DNA of 64,000 bases from Bryum argenteum. Lineage: Eukaryota > Streptophyta > Bryopsida > Bryales > Bryaceae. The first letter of the stretch is position 1. The number at the start of each line of letters is the position of its first letter. The notes below the pieces were generated by a model. It searched no databases. It was not told the origin of the DNA and was given only the letters and a program-made list of their open reading frames with translations. The stretch spans positions 8,287,001 to 8,351,000 of the forward strand of contig CM073325.1 of assembly GCA_037043015.1 (NCBI GenBank), read 5' to 3'. Shown here piece after piece: positions 48,154 through 60,626 of the stretch. The translations under genes were made by a program, and so were the position numbers.

Positions 48154-51100
48154 TTACAGTCGGACAGGGAAGCCATAATTTTGAAACGTAGTGATTTCGC
48201 CTCCCAAACCTGCAGTAACGATGACTAAACCCCAAGCAGCCGACACTGTAGCTGTAGTAGAGCTAACAAACTCTCCAGCGGCAGTTTCACCACCATTTTG
48301 CTGCTGCTGCTGCTGGTTGGAGCCAGCAAGCTTCTCTTCAGGCCAAGTAGCAGATCCACCTTTGGGTCCACACTCCGGAAAGAAGCTTGATCGACGAGGA
48401 GCAGGAGGAGGAGGAGAAGCTAGAGTATCATCCATTGATGATACATCGAGGTGATGATCATCGGCAACTGCAACACTGTTCTTTCTGCCGGAGCCGAAAA
48501 TCCCGAGCGGGGATCTTCCTAAGCAATATGAGGGGCACTTCGAGTTGTTGTGCTCCTCCGCTGGAATTGGTGCCTTCTCGTCTGTGGACTCTATTGTTGG
48601 CTCTGATTCTTCGGAGGCTGTAGTCTGAGATGAGCTATTTAGCTGTGGGGTTGATGAACCTGGCCATGCTATTGCTACTGAAACGTGACGTGCTGCGAAT
48701 TCCTCACATGAAAGCTGCTTGTCTCTTCGGTAGATTGATGTCTTGTTGGATACGTCTCTGTTGCCTGAGTTCCAGACTATCACTCGGGAGTCTTCACTTG
48801 CACTGATTATGAAGTCTCCTGCTGGTGAAAATGATGAGGCTATTTGGCTCTTTACATTTCGTAAGCCTGAACACAGAACCATTAATCAACACAAGCAACG
48901 ATATTCTACTGCCCAAGTTGATATTCATGTAGAAAAACAAAAGACAAGATTTCTACTTTCTAATCACGTCTTTAACGTATCCCTTCCTTAGGATTTAATA
49001 GAGCACCCGTAAATATGAACTACACTAGTGTATTGTTGCCACACTAATGGATTTGTACATGCTGCTTTTGATGATTTTCGTTTTTTACTAAAAGTACAAC
49101 TATCTATTCTACTCAGAGGGGCAATCTTGTAACCACAGTTGGTGACTCTGTACAAAGCCATAGCATTCGTGTAATTCAACGATTCAGTGTAGTTTCATAA
49201 ACGTGACAAGAGGATGGAATGGAGGTAAGAGAGTCGCTTGTCACCTTTGTACTTCGCAACCAGATTCAAGCCATCATATACACGGATACGTGAGTCGTTT
49301 GATGTGACGAGGACTTTTGATGGATCTCCAGGCATGCACTGCATTTCATGAATTACCAACATTAGTTAAAAAGGTCTGAACCTCATTGTAAAGGGAGCCT
49401 CACAACATGATCAAAAAGAGTAAACCGTGATGCAACGTGAGAATCTACGCACATGTAATCCGGTGATCTTCTTGCCCCGTGCCTTCTTATTCTCCTCCCG
49501 CACATCGATGTGAGCATCGAGCTGCAACTTGTTTCCTGCATCATCTTGATCAAAAGCCCAAAGTCAGAGATAGAAGGCCGTAACTCCATACAAACAGCAC
49601 CATTGATAACGCAAAATAGGAGAACTAGCTAGGTTCACCCACATGAAGAAGTCATAATTACGGCCTGCCAGCATCAAACGGCCACCTACAATGGAGAGTA
49701 TAATCTCAAATTCCCTATGCTATATAGCAGATATTATTACTGATAATAAAGAGTACTCTTTTCTTACGGATGATTATAACCGTCAAAAACGATTACTCAC
49801 CTGTTGCATTGTAGAAGCGACATGTGCCTTTGTACGAACCAACAATTACTTTCTGAAACCCCAAGCCAACATAAGCTATCAGTAACTCGTTATTCACGAT
49901 GGGAAAAGGTAAGAAACAAGAGTTAGGATTATTGTTACCTTTCCATCAGGAGTGTAGCATACAGATGTGACCATTTCTTGAAGATCACTCCAATCTACTA
50001 CGTGCTGCTCCGGAATGCTCCAGATTCTCACTCTATCATCGAGCGACCCACTTAAAAAGTAGCGATCATCAAGAGGATTGAATTGAGCACAAGTAACTGC
50101 AAGCAAACATACAACCGAATGTCATCAGACTGTTCAAGAAGATTTCTATGTGTTACAATTCCAAGCCCTGAATTAACTATCACTGTAGTAACAGAATATA
50201 CTCATTGAAAGAAAAAGAAAGTATCAAATCATGCGCAATAACACCAGGTAATGTTGTGATTAAGAAACAAGATATTACCGTAGTCGTTATGCGAGAACAC
50301 TCGCAAGCATTCGTCATAAGAAATGTGCCACAAGCGTACTGTTTTGTCCATTGATGAAGACAAAAGAAACTGGCACAGTCCCACACAACAGCCTGTTGGC
50401 ATCTCGTCCTTGTAGGAACACCGATTGTGAACCAGTACCTAATATAGCCATCTAATACATGTATGGATTCACATTCGCATAGAATACGCTACATATGTGA
50501 ATTTCAGAATAACCATAATAAATGCACATTAATTCAAAAAACTGGATCATGACTTTCTTTTGCTGTTGCATTAAAAAGCATTTCACCAATCAACTTCTTC
50601 TCCATATATGCATGAGGTGAATATTAAGAAGAAACTTCCTGAGATTTCGAAGGGAGGTACCTGGCTTCGAGACCATGACAAGTCCAATATATCTTCAGTA
50701 TGGCCCCGGAAAGAGCACATGGGCTTCTCAGACAACCAGAAAAGCTTCGGGACCGGGGCAGGGCTCTTGCTGTGGTTGTTGCTAGACTTGAGTATTCGAG
50801 GTAGCGATACTTTTCCACCCTTGGTGCTTCCTTCTTTGTCGATCTTCGACATACTTCTATCTTGCCCTGCTTTCACGCTTCCATCGCTGTCCAGTTTCGT
50901 GCTGCCCAGCTCTCCATCACCCTTACTAATATCTGATACAAGCCAACTCTCTCTAAGTCAGACTGAGTAGTGCTCACATTCTTAAACCATCTTTGACTAT
51001 ATTGGCTCGTAAACCGCTCAGCATATCAGCTCTTGTCCTTAAAATACGAAAAGAAGATCCCTCCTCACTTAAAACTCCCTAGAAGAAAACGTGGTTTGCA

Positions 51101-53163
51101 AACTTCGGTATCCCACACCTTGAGAAATCTTCATCTATTCGTGTTATATTGTTTTTACTTAGAAGTTGCATACTAACTGTAGTCCAGGTAAAAAACCAAT
51201 TGATGGTAAAGAAGAGACTCCTAACAATGTAGGTGATTGCAAATGCATGATAAAGTTGTCACAGCAGATTAAATGAACGTGTTAATTCACACCTCAAAAA
51301 TGACATCAATCATCTGCTGTTTCAGTGACTTTCACAGTAAAACTAATTCGAAACTGCGACGTATTACTAGAGTTATCGTTGTGAGGTGTGATGCAATAAA
51401 TAGTTCAAAAATGTGATATGAAGCTTCGGTATGAATAAATCTCAAGCGAAATCAAGCACGCAATTGCAAGTGCTTTTGGTTCAGAATTGAGCTCACCGGA
51501 CTCAGCCATCAAGGGATGATCAACAACCTCCCAGACATGGACAACGCGGTCCTGTCCAGCCGAAGCAAGGTACCGTCCATCCGGGCTAAACTTCATAGTC
51601 CAGATAGCACCCTGATGCGCAAGAATCTCTTGACTCAAATGCAAGTCATTCAACTCCCGATTGCTTTTCTGCCTCAGTTTCACTTTCACTTTCTGCGCCC
51701 TCCTCCAATGAAGGCTCCCATCGTCACTCTTCGGCAAACTCCCCCGTTTCGTAAACTCATTCCTATCAAGACCAGCAAACGAGCTATCCCGTTTCGGGGA
51801 TCCGTCTCCGGAAATGCTCCCCATTTGCGAACTCGTATCAGTATCATCAACACTCCGTTGCGAGCTCGCATCAAAAGGAACACTACTTCGAGCACTTCCT
51901 CCACTTCTTTCCTTCGTTTTCAAAGCTCCCTTCAGCTTCTTCAACCAGCCCTTCCGCTTTGTCACAACCGGTGGCTTGCCATCACTTGCCTTGATCTTCG
52001 GAGGCTCGTTAGTAGAAGATCGTTGCTCTCGTCTGTGAAGCTCCTGTGCCACTGGAGAGAAGAATCCTAAATGCTTTTCAAATTCTGCGAGAGTAAGGTC
52101 TTTCCCTGTTGCTACCTCCCGAAGCATGTTGAGAGAGCCATCCCTGTTGAATCTCTTCATCAGAAACTCCTTCCCACTGTCTAAGTCACGGATTTTTAAT
52201 CGTTCTTCCATTATGTTCTCGATAGCGCTCATAACCTCATCCAGATTCTCGTGGGAGCTCGATGCTCGATGCTTTGGTTCATCGATGGAGGAAAAGGATG
52301 AACAATCTGGTCTCTCAATCGAGCTATTTGAGTTGTTGTGATTGCAGTTTTTGTCGATACAATCGCATGTCTTCTGATCTGGTGAACTCGAGCTCTTCGT
52401 CCTTGCAGAGGATTGCAATTCCTCTTCCTGTTTACTCAATTTGTAGCCATTTTCTGTTCTTGAACCACCCCAGTCTGTTGAATTCTCATGTGCACAACTC
52501 TTCTTCTTACCACCACACTTAAGGCAGGTCGCCTTCACCTGCATCCATCATTCGTAAGCGTACAATACTGAAGGACGAATCTCTATAGCATCTAGTACTA
52601 ATAGATTCCTCTTTTCACATCCCTAGATTCATTCTAGACCACTTCTTGCATGCCCTCAACAGTGGATGGTAGACTTTTGAGCTGTGCTTGTTTATTTAAA
52701 TTTTGATTTACAGTGGAGTTTGCAAAGCTCAATGATCATCAAAGCGAAAATGTCGAAGATTCTAGTGAAAGAAAGTGTGTGTGGTGGTAATGAAGCTTAC
52801 AAGCTCCTCGTCATCGTCGTCTTCTTCATCATCGAAGAATCGAGAAGTTTGGGTGCCGGAATCAGTGAAAGAGAGAGGCTCATCGCGAGAGCTTCGCAAG
52901 CCCTTCTGCTTGAAAAAGCGTTGGCGCCGTTCAGTGATACTCAGCGGGTCGTCTTTCCAGATGGAGAATTTGGATTGGAAAGAGGTCGGTGTCCAAATAG
53001 ACGCTGCTGCATCGTGCTCGCTTGAGACTTTGGTGGTAATACGTACAGTGTTGTTGTTGTTGCTGCTGCTTCGTTCTTCGTCTGCATCTGAGCCTGATGA
53101 AGAGGGAATGATGTCCTCGAACGTCTCATGAAACTCATCGTCCGATACAAACTCCTCGCCCAT
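48154..53163 (-). CDS. WD40-repeat protein, plant WDR44-like family
   Basis: Nine exons on the minus strand join in phase to a 955-residue protein: 53163-52801, 52538-51497, 50932-50661, 50369-50279, 50096-49939, 49852-49801, 49535-49453, 49338-49245, 48866-48154. The start is the ATG at 53163 ([18 protein letters not shown]). The acidic, Ser-rich N-terminus is followed by a conserved block around [11 protein letters not shown]-like and [15 protein letters not shown] (exon 2) and a basic [11 protein letters not shown] patch. The WD repeats start at [26 protein letters not shown] and include [57 protein letters not shown] and [14 protein letters not shown] disordered C-terminal insert with a Gln run precedes the ending [16 protein letters not shown]. 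Plants carry several such genes; molecular role unproven, presumably a scaffold. WDR44 in animals binds Rab11, but I would not transfer that. Confidence 0.94.
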
Positions 53164-54002
53164 GCTCACTGCCCTTCCCTACCACTAGTGCATCCTCCCA
53201 AATTGATTGGGAGCGAGCGGCGGCAGATCCAGATGCTCGTCCTCCTCCTCTGGAGATCGATAACCACCTCCCATGCCACTCTTACATTACCCTAGTCTGG
53301 ATTCACTCGGCAGCCTTTACTGAATATTTGAAACGCCAATGGAAACGAAAGCTGTTGTCGCCAGTGTCGACACGAAAGAAAGCTTCGTAATGCATCCATT
53401 ACTTCTCTAATATCCACTTTCTCTCGTCATCATAACCGGTAATCACACACACTCTTTGAAATCTCACCGCGATCCACTTCAAACCCTCAATTCATCGATC
53501 TGCAAACCCCACTCTCACGGCCTATTCAATCATACCCCAACTCGCAACTCTTCTTCCCTCTCTCAAAACTCAAATCCGTCACGAACCCAACTCCCAATTG
53601 GGCAACAAAGTGCAGATCTGCCGGAACCCAGAACGGGCGTCAGTCAGCCGCGGGTTCTGACTCCACCAGGAATGTAAATGGCTGACTAAACTGAGTGGGG
53701 GAGGGGGGGTGGGGATAGTGAGGAGCTTGCGGAGGAAGACGACGACGATAGCCGGTACGAAATAATAAAAAAAGGGAAAAACCAAACGGAAGTGGCGAGA
53801 AGGGCATCCGTCGTGGAGGAGAGTGGCGCGGAGGGTGATGAGTGTGCGAGTGTATGGGGGTGGATTACGTGTAATAATTGACTGGGCTTATTGATGCGAG
53901 TGACTAAAGTAAGGAGAAGGCGGGGATTGTGCATGGGGCCGAGGATCGAGAGCTATGGAAGCCCTGACCGCCGGGGCGGACTGCGAAATGAGAAAAAGAG
54001 AG
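53164..54002. other. WD40 gene upstream region
   Basis: Probably contains the promoter and 5' leader of the minus-strand WD40 gene. Pyrimidine-rich near 53450-53600 and G-rich at 53695-53715. No other gene seen. Confidence 0.45.
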
Positions 54003-54600
54003 GACTGAGACAGGCTCTCCCCGCGCTCATTTCGTTTGTTTGCTCGTCGTCGTCGTCGTAGTCGTCACTGGATGAGCAGTCCAGTCTCCTTGCCTCAGGC
54101 AACTGAACTGATTGCTTCCTTGCTTGCTCCGTTTGGATGAATGAATGAATATCACCTGGTGGTGCATTCCTCCATGTGGTTACCCTGTTAGTATGGTTGC
54201 GTGGAGGCGCACATGCCAAAAGTGAGTGTCACATCTGGTTCAACAATGGCAACAAGATTGTCAAGCCAGAAGAAGAACTTCAAGTTGCATTACTGGAAAA
54301 GTGTGGTATTTCCATCAAGTTCTTTACTGGTATATCCACCAAGAATGTCTCATTCACCGGACATTGTGGTGGGGGAGTTATCTAACCTGGTAGAAATACT
54401 ACACGCTTTCATAAGTGTAAGGTCTTTGTTCAACCTAACTTGTATGTAATCTATAACATCAATGATCGACACTTCTAACCTCTTGGGTGAACCTTTGATA
54501 GTTTCCGTCTAAATCCTTTGTAGGGATAACATGTTGGTAAACTTCGAAGCTAGCGTACTAGCAGAGTGTCCATTTTGAGATGTGTGAATTAGCTTCGATA
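54003..54600 (+). repeat. Segmental duplication, unit A, part 1
   Basis: Matches 60219-62290 by eye, starting at 'gactgagacaggctctcccc', through 'ggatgagcagtccagt', 'gtatggttgcgtggaggcgc', 'gagtgtcacatctggttcaa' and 'gaagctagcgtactagcaga'. This copy has the single sequence 'gagttatctaacctggtaga' where the other copy has a 26-bp tandem array and two insertions. Confidence 0.85.
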
Positions 54601-54649
54601 TTGGTGTTTTGACCTCTGGGCATAACAAGTAGAAAATTCGGCCCCTTTC

Positions 54650-54850
54650 TAAGAGGCCGGCGTGAATGAAGTGTGCGTTCGTAATGCTAATCTCCCGATG
54701 GCCAACGGACAAGGTGAAATTGGAACACTACTACTTCCCCCTCTTGAGGGTGGACACTATAACTTCGCTAGTTTTTAACTAGTTACTAGTGCCTTGAAGA
54801 TACTTGACATAATATCCCTAGAGGACCCTCTAAGCCTATACATTCATGGA
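54650..54850 (+). repeat. Dispersed repeat, copy 3 (diverged)
   Basis: Begins 'gaggccggcgtgaatgaagt' and parallels 5640-5835, including 'tagtgccttgaagatacttg' versus 'tagtgccttagagatacccg'. Confidence 0.5.
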
Positions 54851-56006
54851 TAGAAAAACAAAAGTTATATTTTGTGTTGACCTGAATTTATCATTTGTTT
54901 TCAATCCAATGATCAAATCACCATTCTAAGGTTCCACCGAGGATTCTTTCTTCAACAGATGTCTCATTCCATTATAGCTCTTTTTCATCCAAGTGGATGA
55001 ATGAACGTTCAGTGGACCCGGTCGCCACTGTGGGGAGTCCCATGGAATGCGCGTTATGGGCGTATCACTGAGATGATTTTCATCCATTCTCCTTTCGTCG
55101 AGTAGGTAAGGAAAGGAGTCCACATGGCAGGGCTTAGGTAGGCGCTCATACCAATATTAGTTTTGAATTTTTCTTCTGGAACTTACAACAAGCATAAACC
55201 TGTCAATCAAAATGGTGATTTTAAGTTCAATAAGTGGAAGCTGAAATATATTAATTCATTCGTGAGATGGTGAAAGCCAAAAGTCACTTTTGTCCATACC
55301 AAGTTGTCTCATAAGAACTTTTTTATTATTGTGGTTTTAATCTTCTTAGGAAAAGAGTGTGTAAAATTAAACCCTAAAAGGAGAAGCTCTAAAGTGACCT
55401 CAAAGACAAATCGTCAAAAAATGAACAATTCTTTCTTGAATTTGATTTTGGAATATCCAACTTGTACAATCTTGTTTAGAACTCTCTAAGTAGTCTACCC
55501 ACCAAATTCTTTTAACAAATTTCACCACAAGGATCTCGAGTTCTATCTAGTCAAGAGTTATGTTTTTGCAAAAACAACATATGTTTTGTGATTGATTTCA
55601 ATTTGTAGGGTTCATTGAACATGAATTGATCCAAATAAGGTCCAAAATCTTAGTCACCCGTAACACAAATATCACTCAAATTGCTACCTTTGTAACTAAT
55701 TTGCCACACTAAAATTTGCGACATCATTAAGCATGTTACCTTGCAATCCTCCATAACTCTTCCCTTTTGTTTGAATTAAATTGATGATTGAGAAAACTAA
55801 AAGTAGAAAGCACAAGAACATGTGATGTGGCATGCAAAAAGCCCTGGAAATGAAGAGCACATTGAATGTCTCATGGCTTCATCATGAGTAATTGGATAAG
55901 CAATTAAGGTAAAGGGAGCCTTTGACCTAAATGGGAATAAATATGACTGTGCCCAATGCATGACCCCAATTCCACCGTGGAACATTGATACTGTATTTAT
56001 TTGCCT
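54851..56006. other. Intergenic; isolated TTAA-family end at 55367
   Basis: TTAA-ACCCTAAAAGGAGAAGC at 55367 resembles the end at 47711. No right end identified and no gene seen. Confidence 0.45.
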
Positions 56007-56580
56007 TTAACCCCTAAAGGAAAAGGTGAGCAGCCTCAATACAATCAAAAACCCTCAAAACTGCCCTTTTATTATGCAAGATGGAAATTTTGTTTTAGAC
56101 AAGTTTAGGAACTGTAACCTTAGGATGTAGTAGCTAACTTGTACATGTACTTGTACATCGAATCTTTGGACTTCTTTTCCTTTGTAATTTTTTGGCAGTT
56201 GTCACTATTGCAAGGCTAATATAGGAGCCAATGATTTTTTTTGATAGATTTTTTTGGTACAAGTGTGCTATTTAGATGAAAGCAAACAATTTTTCAGTTG
56301 GTGCCATTTTGATAGCACATCGTTTGTTGGTAGAATTTTCACTCCAAACTCAAAAAAATGAAATTTTACGATTTTGTTTTTAGTATTAATACGTTATGAC
56401 CCCTCAATCTATGAGGGCTCATGACTAAAAATCTGGTCCACATGATATGCAATAAGTTTACTATAAGTTTCACAACTGAGATTTAAATAAATTCTCTTCA
56501 CTTTCATCTATACAATTTTTTTAAAATCTTTTTTTGATGTGTTTTCTAGCTAAAAGTATGCAATAACGTTTAGGAGTTAA
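56007..56580 (+). mobile_element. TTAA-family element, 574 bp
   Basis: TTAA-CCCCTAAAGG at 56007; the right end CGTTTAGGAG-TTAA at 56580 has one mismatch. The left half resembles the 3707 and 10853 elements ('ccctcaaaactgccctttta', 'aaccttaggatgtagtagct'). The right half resembles the long element at 36473 ('aaatgaaattttacgatttt', 'ggtccacatgatatgcaata'). It therefore looks like a mosaic of two subfamilies. Confidence 0.8.
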
Positions 56581-57730
56581 AAGTAGTTTTTTTTTTTAGC
56601 AGAAGAGGATATAACCAAATTAAACGGACACTTTTAAGTCCTTCGTTTACTTCATCAATATTATTTTGTCGTCGATTGTATTATTTTATTTTTTTCGATT
56701 ATGGTATTTTGTTTTTTTTTACAATTCATTCACATTTGGCATTCTTTGTGCTTCTTGTAAGTACTTCGAATGTCACGAATTTGTTCATGTACAAATTAGG
56801 TGCTAAATATTACAATTCAGATTTTGAAGATAGGTGATTAAGTGGAAAATTAGCACTTTTCAATGGAGAAACAAAGAAAAATTTGAAGCTAGAGTAAGGT
56901 GCTCAATAATGGCTCACATTTTAGCACATGGAATCTATTTTGATGTAACAAGTGGAAACTATTTTTGTGCACGGAGGAAAAATTAATAGAAAGATAGAGC
57001 AAGTGGAATCATCATTATTCGACTCTTCTACAATGAGTTATGAATTTCTGAAGTTGGAAATGTAGATGTTCCTAAAATGATACCCTAAAATAACACCCTA
57101 TAACCTCTGAAGTGCGTACATGGTAGAAGATTACTAGAGCTCTATTGTGGGACCTGCTCCATTTCAGACCACTCTACTACAAGACGTACAGGGCTTGGAT
57201 GAAGATGGATGAGAGCTGGTGGATGAAGAAGAACTGGTAGTGGACAAGGCACCCAGCTGCCACTGTCGGTAAACGGAAACTCATCCGAATATCCTCCTTT
57301 TCATCCCATCCTTTCGGTGTCGGTGGCCATACCTTTGGAGTTGCTCAGTCCTGGAATAGTTTACTTGATTATATTTCATTTTTCCTGAGGGACCAGCCCT
57401 TTCAAAAATAAAATTGGTGCTTGTGGATAGGCTCGTGAAGTACTCTTGTGAACCACGCTTTTGCAAACATGTAATGTAGAAGTACCTAAAACCACAGGCA
57501 CCCCTAGTATCAACCTGTAGGTCTCCCCTTCACCGCACCTAGCCTGAACTAGCATTGTCAGAACACTCAATTCAAACTGACCAATCCAAACAATCAAAAA
57601 GCTGGTGGTTTTGGGTCAAATCATGAATAGAAATTTGTAAACAATGATTTTGCAAACATGTAGTGAGAGGGGTGGTGGTGGCTGGTGCAACACGCGGAGA
57701 AGGTGCAAACCCTAGCCCTTGTACAGAAGG
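56581..57730. other. Intergenic inside unit A
   Basis: AT-rich, with no gene recognised. The frames at 57281-57597 (minus) are motif-free. Confidence 0.5.
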
Positions 57731-58110
57731 CATGAAAGAATGTGGGAATAAAAAAGGCATTTGGTTAGGAAGAGAAGGGAACCTTGGAGGAATGGCGGAG
57801 GAGAAATGCGACCTCCTTGAAGACCAAATGTGCTCCACCCGGGAGGAGGATTGGTGGTGGAGACATTGTTTACATTGGCACCTTCGATTTGTGGCAAAGG
57901 TCCTTGCGAATCCATGGAGCAAAGTGCGGCAGAGAGAAGAAGAGTGCGTGCAAGCAAGATAAAGTGAACGGCGACCAAGGTGGTTGGAAATTGAGCACGG
58001 AAATGAAAATGGAAAGGGTACTAGAGAGAAGGAGAGTATGCGCATGCAAGATAAAGTGAACGGCAACAAAGGTAGTTGCATGTTTAGGAGGGAAATGAAA
58101 ATGGAAAGCG
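57731..58110 (+). repeat. Segmental duplication, unit A, part 2
   Basis: Matches 62284-62575: 'gaatgtgggaataaaaaagg', 'atggcggaggagaaatgcga', 'gaagaccaaatgtgctccac', 'ttgcgaatccatggagcaaa', 'gggaaatgaaaatggaaagc'. In unit B this part follows part 1 directly; here about 3.1 kb separates them. Confidence 0.85.
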
Positions 58111-58385
58111 CACAAGCGAGAAAGAGAGTACGCACCGTAGAGAAAGAGAATATGCGCTGGAGAGAAGGAGGAGAGAAGGAGAGCATGCGCCAGAGGGAAA
58201 GACAGTACGCACCGGAGAGAAGGAGGAGAGAAGGAAAGTACGTGCTAGAGAGTAGGAAAGCACGCGTGGTAGAAAGAAGGGGAGTACGCGCTATAGAGTA
58301 GGAAAGCAAGCCTGATGGAGAGAAAGAGAGTGCGCGCCTGAAAAAAGGAGAGTATGGGTGTTGGAGAGAAGGAGAGTACGCGCGC
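58005..58385 (+). repeat. Purine-rich degenerate minisatellite
   Basis: A unit of roughly 25-35 bp around 'gagagaaggagagtacgcgc' recurs about ten times with drift. The charged reading frames on both strands (57984-58301 plus, 57572-58309 minus) are consequences of the repeat. Confidence 0.7.
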
Positions 58386-58799
58386 CGGCCGTGTGGTACG
58401 CCTCTAAATTACCAAGGCTTATTCAATTATTGAAGAAATAAATATCAACAAGTTGGTCCATCAGAATAGATCTCAAGAAATGGTGTTGATATGACATTTG
58501 ATACGAGTAAAGAGGTATTTGAATGTTTGCTTGTTACCAATTTCAACAACTTCTCGCTTCTCACGGTTTTCAACAATCTCGGTCGTAGCTTGTCATTATT
58601 CTCAACAATCTCATTCCTCTCTTCTCACAATGCAAAACAATCTGTGTCCTTACTAGTCACTATTTCAATACAAATTTTGACAAGAATTGTCACTACTCAT
58701 GAGAATCTTAATTAAACACGTTAGCATTCAATGAAAAAAATAATTTTCACTTGTCATTATATACAAGACTCTCAATTCTCACTTAGTACTACCAAAGGC

Positions 58800-59265
58800 A
58801 ATCCTAAAAGCAAAATTTATTATCCCATATTTTGTTCTAGAATACAATGTTAAAGTCAATTATTTTACAATTTTCAAGTTATTGTAATTACGAAAAATAA
58901 CAAAATTTTCATTATTGAAAACCTCTAACAAACCCTCACAGAGCAAAACATATCTACCAAATTGCAATTTTAATATATATTATTGACTTGGTTGAAAGCA
59001 AGAAGACCCTTTCAATATACAAGACTTTATAGACAATGATAATATTACATTGAATCAAGTGCAAAGATGGCACTTTATAAAAATTAGCCTTAAATTTACG
59101 CCATTGTACACTTTCTTAAACCAATTTTCCTAGAATATGAGAATTACTGTAGATAAAAACTACTCTGGCTTGTTCCTAAGGAACTAATACTCCTCGAGGG
59201 GAGAATCTAATCCAAATTCTAGGAAAGTGAGCCAGCATTTGCAGGTGGATATTCTGAACAAAGGA
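58800..59265 (+). repeat. Segmental duplication, unit A, part 3
   Basis: Matches 63640-64000: 'aaattgcaattttaatatat', 'attgacttggttgaaagcaa', and the ending 'ccagcatttgcaggtggata'. About 100 bp (about 59020-59130) has no counterpart in unit B. Confidence 0.75.
59131..59221 (+). repeat. 91-bp segment found inverted in the other duplicate
   Basis: Runs from TAGAATATGAG to CAAATTCTA, i.e. with 9-bp inverted ends (one mismatch). Its reverse complement lies at 63874-63963 with only about two differences, while the flanks there are in direct orientation and less similar. CCTCGAGG lies near the middle. Confidence 0.8.
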
Positions 59266-59538
59266 ATCACTCCATGAGTGTGCTGGGTTGGGGGCTTTGT
59301 AATTCTGCTTAATTGCCATGACCCACCCAAAAATGTCAAGTTCCCATCCACCTTGGAATTAACGACCACTAAAGGGATATAAAAAGCCCCTTCTCATGTC
59401 TTTTAAAAACACCATCACAGCATCAAAAGTGATGTTCTCCACTTTGTATGCAATCCAACCTACCATTCCATAAGGAAGAGGCACCTATAACCGTCCGAGC
59501 ATGAAGTTCGGAGAACGATGAATTTGTCATTTGGAATT

Positions 59539-59886
59539 TTAGAATAATTCCCACTTGGATAGCCTTTCTTCGATCATCTTGCACAATTTGGATGTCGCTT
59601 CTATTTGATGATATTTTTCCCATCCCCCATTCTCCTCCACCCACATTGGAAATGGGAATTCTTCTCTTGGGAGGGGGGATGGTACATTGCTTGAGCAACA
59701 ATTGGCCGGTATTTCATCACTCATACTCGGGGAGAGTCTTTTATCCATCATGTTGAGGAATTTGGATCTCAATTCTCTTTTGTTATGTTTGTCCCATCCC
59801 TTATTTTCCACCCACATTGGGGTTTGTTTCCTTGGGGGGATGTAAATGGGTGGGGAGGGTACATTAGTTCGGTTTTGAGGCTCCAT
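59539..59886 (-). CDS. Unrecognised 115-residue ORF with two related repeats
   Basis: ATG at 59886. The protein contains two copies of a ~45-residue motif: NVPSP...PMWVE-N-KGW-DK...SKFLNMMDKRLS and NVPSP...PMWVEENGGW-EK...SKLCKMIEERLS. The copies are more alike in protein than at third codon positions, which hints at past coding selection. I do not recognise the family. Further coding-like sequence in other frames follows to about 59184 (for example QNIHLQMLAHFPRIW), so this may be the start of a decayed gene or element ORF. Confidence 0.3.
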   Translation of the reverse strand: MEPQNRTNVPSPPIYIPPRKQTPMWVENKGWDKHNKRELRSKFLNMMDKRLSPSMSDEIPANCCSSNVPSPLPREEFPFPMWVEENGGWEKYHQIEATSKLCKMIEERLSKWELF

Positions 59887-60218
59887 TGTTTACGATTCTC
59901 AAAGTGCAATTGGAACTTATCAAAAGGGCCCCTTTCTACAGTATGTGGGTGAATGATAAGAGCACAATAGTAGCCAGAAATGCCCTGGATAGTGGGAAGA
60001 AAATAAGGATTGAAGGAAGAGGAATGGGAGGGAATAAGAGGAAATGAAAAGAATAAGGGAAAATGAGGTATGTTTTCCGGTTATATAGGTCGTAGTACGC
60101 ATTAAAGAGCTGTCGAAGTGAAGCTAAAGTAAAAGTGGTGGGGGCCGGGTATATACCCGGACCCCACCGGAAGTAGGAAAAGGGTTTTGACAATATACCC
60201 GGCTATCGACGATGTACG
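59887..60218. other. Junction between duplicate units; 32-bp palindrome
   Basis: At 60137-60168 the sequence around CCGGGTATATACCCGG is palindromic with GGTGGGG/CCCCACC outer arms and one mismatch. Otherwise purine-rich, no gene. Confidence 0.5.
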
Positions 60219-60626
60219 ACGACTGAGACAAGCTCCGTCTCCCCGCGTTCGTTTCGTTCATTTGCTCGTCGTCGTCGTCGTCGCTGGATGAGCAGTCCAG
60301 TGTCCTTGCCCCGCCCTCCCTCAGCTGAACTGATTCCATCCCTGCTTGCTCCATATGGATGGATGAACGAACAGCACCTGCTGTGTTCATTCATCCATGT
60401 GGCTACCATTTAGTATGGTTGCGTGGAGGCGCATATGCCAAAAGTGAGTGTCACATCTGGTTCAACAATGGCAACCAGGTTGTCAAGCCAAAAGAGAATT
60501 TCAAGTTGCACTTGTGGAAAAGGGTGGTATTTCCATCAAGTTCTTTACTCATATCTCCACCAAGGATGCCTCATTCAGTGGACATTGTGGGCGGAGTCAT
60601 TTAACATGGTAGAAATATGGAGTTAT

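Noticed and set aside
57572-58309. 245-residue minus-strand ORF as a gene
   Set aside because: It is the reverse-strand reading of a purine-rich minisatellite, rich in Ser/Leu/Phe, with competing open frames on both strands.
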